A stretch of DNA of 64,000 nucleotides, from assembly GCF_963666015.1 (NCBI RefSeq), contig NZ_OY762555.1, positions 2,356,001-2,420,000 of the forward strand, read 5' to 3'. The notes beneath the pieces are model-generated. The model was given only the letters and a program-made list of their open reading frames with translations. It searched no databases and had not been told where the DNA came from. The stretch is from an uncultured Sphaerochaeta sp. (GTDB taxonomy: Bacteria; Spirochaetota; Spirochaetia; Sphaerochaetales; Sphaerochaetaceae). Positions within the stretch are counted from its first letter, which is position 1. Every line of letters starts with the position of its first letter. Shown piece by piece: positions 61,443 to 64,000 of the stretch. The translations under genes were made by a program, and so were the position numbers.

Positions 61443-62747
61443 TTAAAAAGGGTCTTCTGTAGAGAACTCCATGTACTCTCCGGTTATCGGATGATGGAAG
61501 GAGAGTGTCATTGCATGAAGATAGAGACGGTCCCTCATCCCGCTTCCATACAGGCGATCACCTTTGATCGGGTGCCCAAGCCCCTTCTCATGTGCACTAT
61601 GCACCCTGAGTTGGTGGGTTCGTCCTGTCAGGGGAAAGAAGATCATTCGGGTTGTCAGTGTCCCATCGCTTCTCCTCTCTACTCGGACTCTCTGGAAGCA
61701 TGTGATTCCCCATTTACCCTGCTGTTCATCATATATCTGGAGAGGACGATGTTCTACATCAAGACGGAAGGGAAGGCTGATTTCTCCCTTCTCTTGTGTG
61801 ATAACCCCCTCCAATAGAGCCACATAGCTCTTGCTTACTTGTTTTTCACTGAACTGCTTGTTCATCCTTTTATGTGTTTCCTTGTCTTTTGCGAGGATGA
61901 GCAACCCGGATGTATCCATATCCAGTCTATGGGCAGCACACTGCAAGGGGATGTTTGGCATCAGTTTCCTGAGGCGGGTTTCCACACTATCACATTTCTG
62001 AGGTCCTTTCCCTGGAACTGAGAGCAGACCTGCATCCTTGTTTACAACGATGATATGCGAATCTTGGTACACGATATCCAGGGTAAGCATGGCATGGAGG
62101 ATTGGTTTGCATTTCTCATCACAAGGGCCATAGAACCGGAGATGGCTTCTCCCACTGCCCTTGGTAGGCGCTCCGAAGAAGAATTCTGTCATACTGATGG
62201 GATGCAATTGGTGGGTAAACGCAAACTGGAGGAGCTTGATGGCACAGCAATCCCCGCTCCCTGTAGGAGCTTTCCCTCCGGGGAAGATGGAGTCCAGACA
62301 AATTTGCCTTCCATCAAGCGTGGCTATGCTGTAGAGATTTCGATAATGGGAGAGAGCTCTACGGGAAAGTTCGGAGCGTTCATAAAGATGTGATTGGCGT
62401 TCCTGTTCATTATTTGCTGCCTCAGCACGTTTACCTATCTCCTTGATCGGGGCATCAAACATGTCAAGATATTCGTGGTATGCCGCCTCATCGACCAGGT
62501 GATCAACCCAACCAGGAAGGTTTAGGTGTCCCATGCAACTGCCTGAGAATGCTTTCAGCAGGACCTCTTTTCCGTTTTGGTCATGTGCAACCAAGACACC
62601 GAACATTGCCCCCCCTCCTGGCAGGAAGAACCCATCGATGGGTACCTTCCCCTCTCCTTCAAAATCTATTACTCCGTTTGTTAGTAGAAGTTGCTGGAGG
62701 TGCAAGGCGTAGGTGTGTGCTGGGTGTTCTGGCAGTGGTGGGTTCAT
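61443..62747 (-). CDS. RluA-family pseudouridine synthase with long N-terminal domain
   Basis: A 434-residue enzyme. The catalytic half (about 240-434) has HRLDMDTSGLLILAKD with the catalytic aspartate, SKSYVALLEG, and the RTHQLRVH motif. The first ~230 residues form an extra domain (containing APTGSGDCCAIKLLQFAF and a Cys-rich FYGPCDEKCKPIL) seen in a subset of RluA proteins; its role is not known. Target probably tRNA or 23S rRNA uridine. ATG 62747 is the first ATG; a TTG 39 bases upstream (62786) is a real alternative, as neither has a strong ribosome binding site. Confidence 0.85.
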   Translation of the reverse strand: MNPPLPEHPAHTYALHLQQLLLTNGVIDFEGEGKVPIDGFFLPGGGAMFGVLVAHDQNGKEVLLKAFSGSCMGHLNLPGWVDHLVDEAAYHEYLDMFDAPIKEIGKRAEAANNEQERQSHLYERSELSRRALSHYRNLYSIATLDGRQICLDSIFPGGKAPTGSGDCCAIKLLQFAFTHQLHPISMTEFFFGAPTKGSGRSHLRFYGPCDEKCKPILHAMLTLDIVYQDSHIIVVNKDAGLLSVPGKGPQKCDSVETRLRKLMPNIPLQCAAHRLDMDTSGLLILAKDKETHKRMNKQFSEKQVSKSYVALLEGVITQEKGEISLPFRLDVEHRPLQIYDEQQGKWGITCFQRVRVERRSDGTLTTRMIFFPLTGRTHQLRVHSAHEKGLGHPIKGDRLYGSGMRDRLYLHAMTLSFHHPITGEYMEFSTEDPF

Positions 62748-62842
62748 GACATCTCTGATGGTACGAAAGTACTGCTTTAGATGCAAGGTCTACCCTAGGC
62801 AAATACCATGTGCTATGGCATCATGGATGAAAGAGAGGGCCT

Positions 62843-63940
62843 ATGAACGCGACACTTGAGTTGGATGTACTATCTGTGGTGCTTCTGATTTTTGCCATAG
62901 CTTTGGCTTCACGTAGTTTGCAGAGCAAGCCGAATAATCGTTGGTATATTCTTTCCGCTATCACCCTACTTATTGTCATAGGGACCGAGTTGTTTGCCTA
63001 TCAGGTTGATGATATCGGCGTTTCCTCCCAGATTGCTCCCCACCGAATCACCAATGTACTGGGCTTCGGGCTGTCACCTATTGTCTGCTATTTCTTATTC
63101 AGGTACATCTCTCATACAAAATATCAACAGAGAGGCAAGTGGTTGTTCCTTCCCTTTTCCATCAATGGGCTGTTGAGTATTCTCAGTTATTTCAATGGTT
63201 GGTACTTCTCTGTGGATGCCATGAATGTATATCGCAGGGGGCCGCTTTTTGCCCTGGCAACATTCAATATGCTGTTCTACTATGGATTGTGTATTGTCTA
63301 TCTGGTCAAGACGCTACGTGCATACGAGGCTTCAGACCGCCCTCTTTTACTTTTTATTCTGGCAACCCCAATTGGAGGGGCTGCCATTCAGATCATCTTC
63401 CCCCCAATCCTGACGCTTTGGCCCGGTATTGCACTCTCCCTGTTGTTGTTCTATCTCTTCTCACAAGAGCAGTATTATTCATTTGATGTGCTTACCGGCC
63501 TAAGGAATCGACTAACATTTATGCGTGATCTTTCGGATTTGCAGCGAATATGCAAGGGACCGGCAACCATTGTGGTGTGTGATGTCAACGAACTGAAAAA
63601 GGTCAATGATACCTATGGTCATACCAGTGGGGATGACCTTTTGGTGCATACCGGAGGGTTGTTGGAACGCTGTTTTCGCGGAGTGGGGAAAACGTATCGT
63701 ATCGGTGGTGATGAGTTTGCTGTGATCACCACCAAGGAGGAACCTCTGGAGGTTGAACGGTCACTATCCATGCTTGAGAGCCAAATTAAGCTGTACAACA
63801 AGACCAAGCCCATGCCGCTCTCTCTGGCAATTGGATGGTCGTGGTGTGAATCCTGTGGCGGAAATCTATTCAATACCTATGTAGCAGCAGACAACAATAT
63901 GTATGATAACAAGGGAAAGATGAAAAAAGGACGGAGGTAA
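62843..63940 (+). CDS. membrane diguanylate cyclase (GGDEF)
   Basis: A 365-residue protein with about six or seven transmembrane helices (residues 8-205) and a GGDEF domain. The active site IGGDEF is near residue 289; the substrate helix CDVNELKKVNDTYGHTSGDD is intact. The domain ends shortly after the final ADNNMYDNKGKMKK signature. No RxxD I-site is seen. GAGGG lies upstream of the ATG. The next gene begins 4 nt after its stop, so the two are probably co-transcribed. Confidence 0.88.
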   Translation: MNATLELDVLSVVLLIFAIALASRSLQSKPNNRWYILSAITLLIVIGTELFAYQVDDIGVSSQIAPHRITNVLGFGLSPIVCYFLFRYISHTKYQQRGKWLFLPFSINGLLSILSYFNGWYFSVDAMNVYRRGPLFALATFNMLFYYGLCIVYLVKTLRAYEASDRPLLLFILATPIGGAAIQIIFPPILTLWPGIALSLLLFYLFSQEQYYSFDVLTGLRNRLTFMRDLSDLQRICKGPATIVVCDVNELKKVNDTYGHTSGDDLLVHTGGLLERCFRGVGKTYRIGGDEFAVITTKEEPLEVERSLSMLESQIKLYNKTKPMPLSLAIGWSWCESCGGNLFNTYVAADNNMYDNKGKMKKGRR

Positions 63941-63944
63941 CCTG

Positions 63945-64000
63945 ATGGACCAGCATGTACAGTATGCCTATCTCAGTGTTCCTCAATTTGAACGGAGACT
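63945..64000 (+). CDS. start of next gene, 3' end outside window
   Basis: ATG 63945 follows GGAGG (63933-63937) with 7-nt spacing and opens a frame that stays open to the end of the window (MDQHVQYAYLSVPQFERR). The product cannot be named from 18 residues. Its spacing of 4 nt from the diguanylate cyclase stop suggests an operon. Confidence 0.6.
   Translation, partial: MDQHVQYAYLSVPQFERR

Overview
The window reads as chromosomal DNA from a free-living or gut-type spirochaete, most like Sphaerochaeta or a close treponeme relative. This is inference from gene content and order. The block rpsT - HU - lnt - cinA - rho - rpmE is an arrangement I associate with treponemes. A single-pass coiled-coil protein of the spirochaete type lies next to grpE. 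A ThrRS-like/uridine kinase fusion and many signal-peptide beta-barrel proteins fit the same group. Base composition looks balanced, and I see no phage, insertion sequence, CRISPR array, tRNA or rRNA.

Layout. (1) 1-8.5 kb, plus strand: der (5' end cut off), a HAD phosphatase, a membrane-anchored coiled-coil protein, grpE-dnaK-dnaJ and rlmB. (2) 8.6-12.1 kb: two tandem paralogous outer-membrane beta-barrel proteins, then a structured region of about 240 bp that may encode a small RNA. (3) 12.4-15.5 kb, minus strand: tatD-dusB-purD behind a good sigma70-type promoter. (4) 15.7-22.8 kb: ricT-like PSP1 gene, rpsT, HU, lnt, cinA, rho and rpmE. (5) 23-27.1 kb: degenerate GHMP kinase-like gene, surE, cysteine-cluster protein, then a nifS-nifU iron-sulfur pair. 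(6) 27.2-30.4 kb, minus: tagaturonate epimerase and a TGS/uridine kinase. (7) 30.5-36 kb: an AOR-like protein without the Fe-S cysteines, yfcE, alpha/beta hydrolase, YihY-type membrane protein and two small unknowns. (8) 36-37.4 kb: a Crp/Fnr regulator divergent from a ferredoxin-type protein, with a palindrome at class II activator distance.

(9) 37.4-44 kb, minus: a seven-gene operon, YtrA-type GntR regulator - slipin - ABC ATPase - two FtsX-type permeases - LolA-like protein - beta-barrel, led by a near-consensus promoter with a perfect palindromic operator inside it. (10) 44-48.1 kb: pirin, ferritin, a Ktr/Trk potassium system and a gamma-carbonic anhydrase-like protein. (11) 48.2-51.2 kb: znuACB-zur, with a perfect 10-5-10 inverted repeat at the promoter. 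(12) 51.2-56.5 kb, minus: a membrane LuxR regulator and a second envelope module, MMPL/RND protein - LolA-like protein - beta-barrel. (13) 56.6-64 kb: pyruvate kinase, an outer-membrane protein, two diguanylate cyclases flanking a NYN-domain protein and an RluA-type pseudouridine synthase, and the start of another gene.

The most interesting theme is the pair of separate envelope modules (9 and 12). They share a LolA-like carrier and a beta-barrel but use different inner-membrane engines, ABC/FtsX in one and MMPL in the other. Together they suggest two parallel trans-envelope lipid or lipoprotein routes. Several catalytic families here carry altered active sites (AOR-like, GHMP-like, PurD), and several promoters carry palindromes at positions that predict their regulator.
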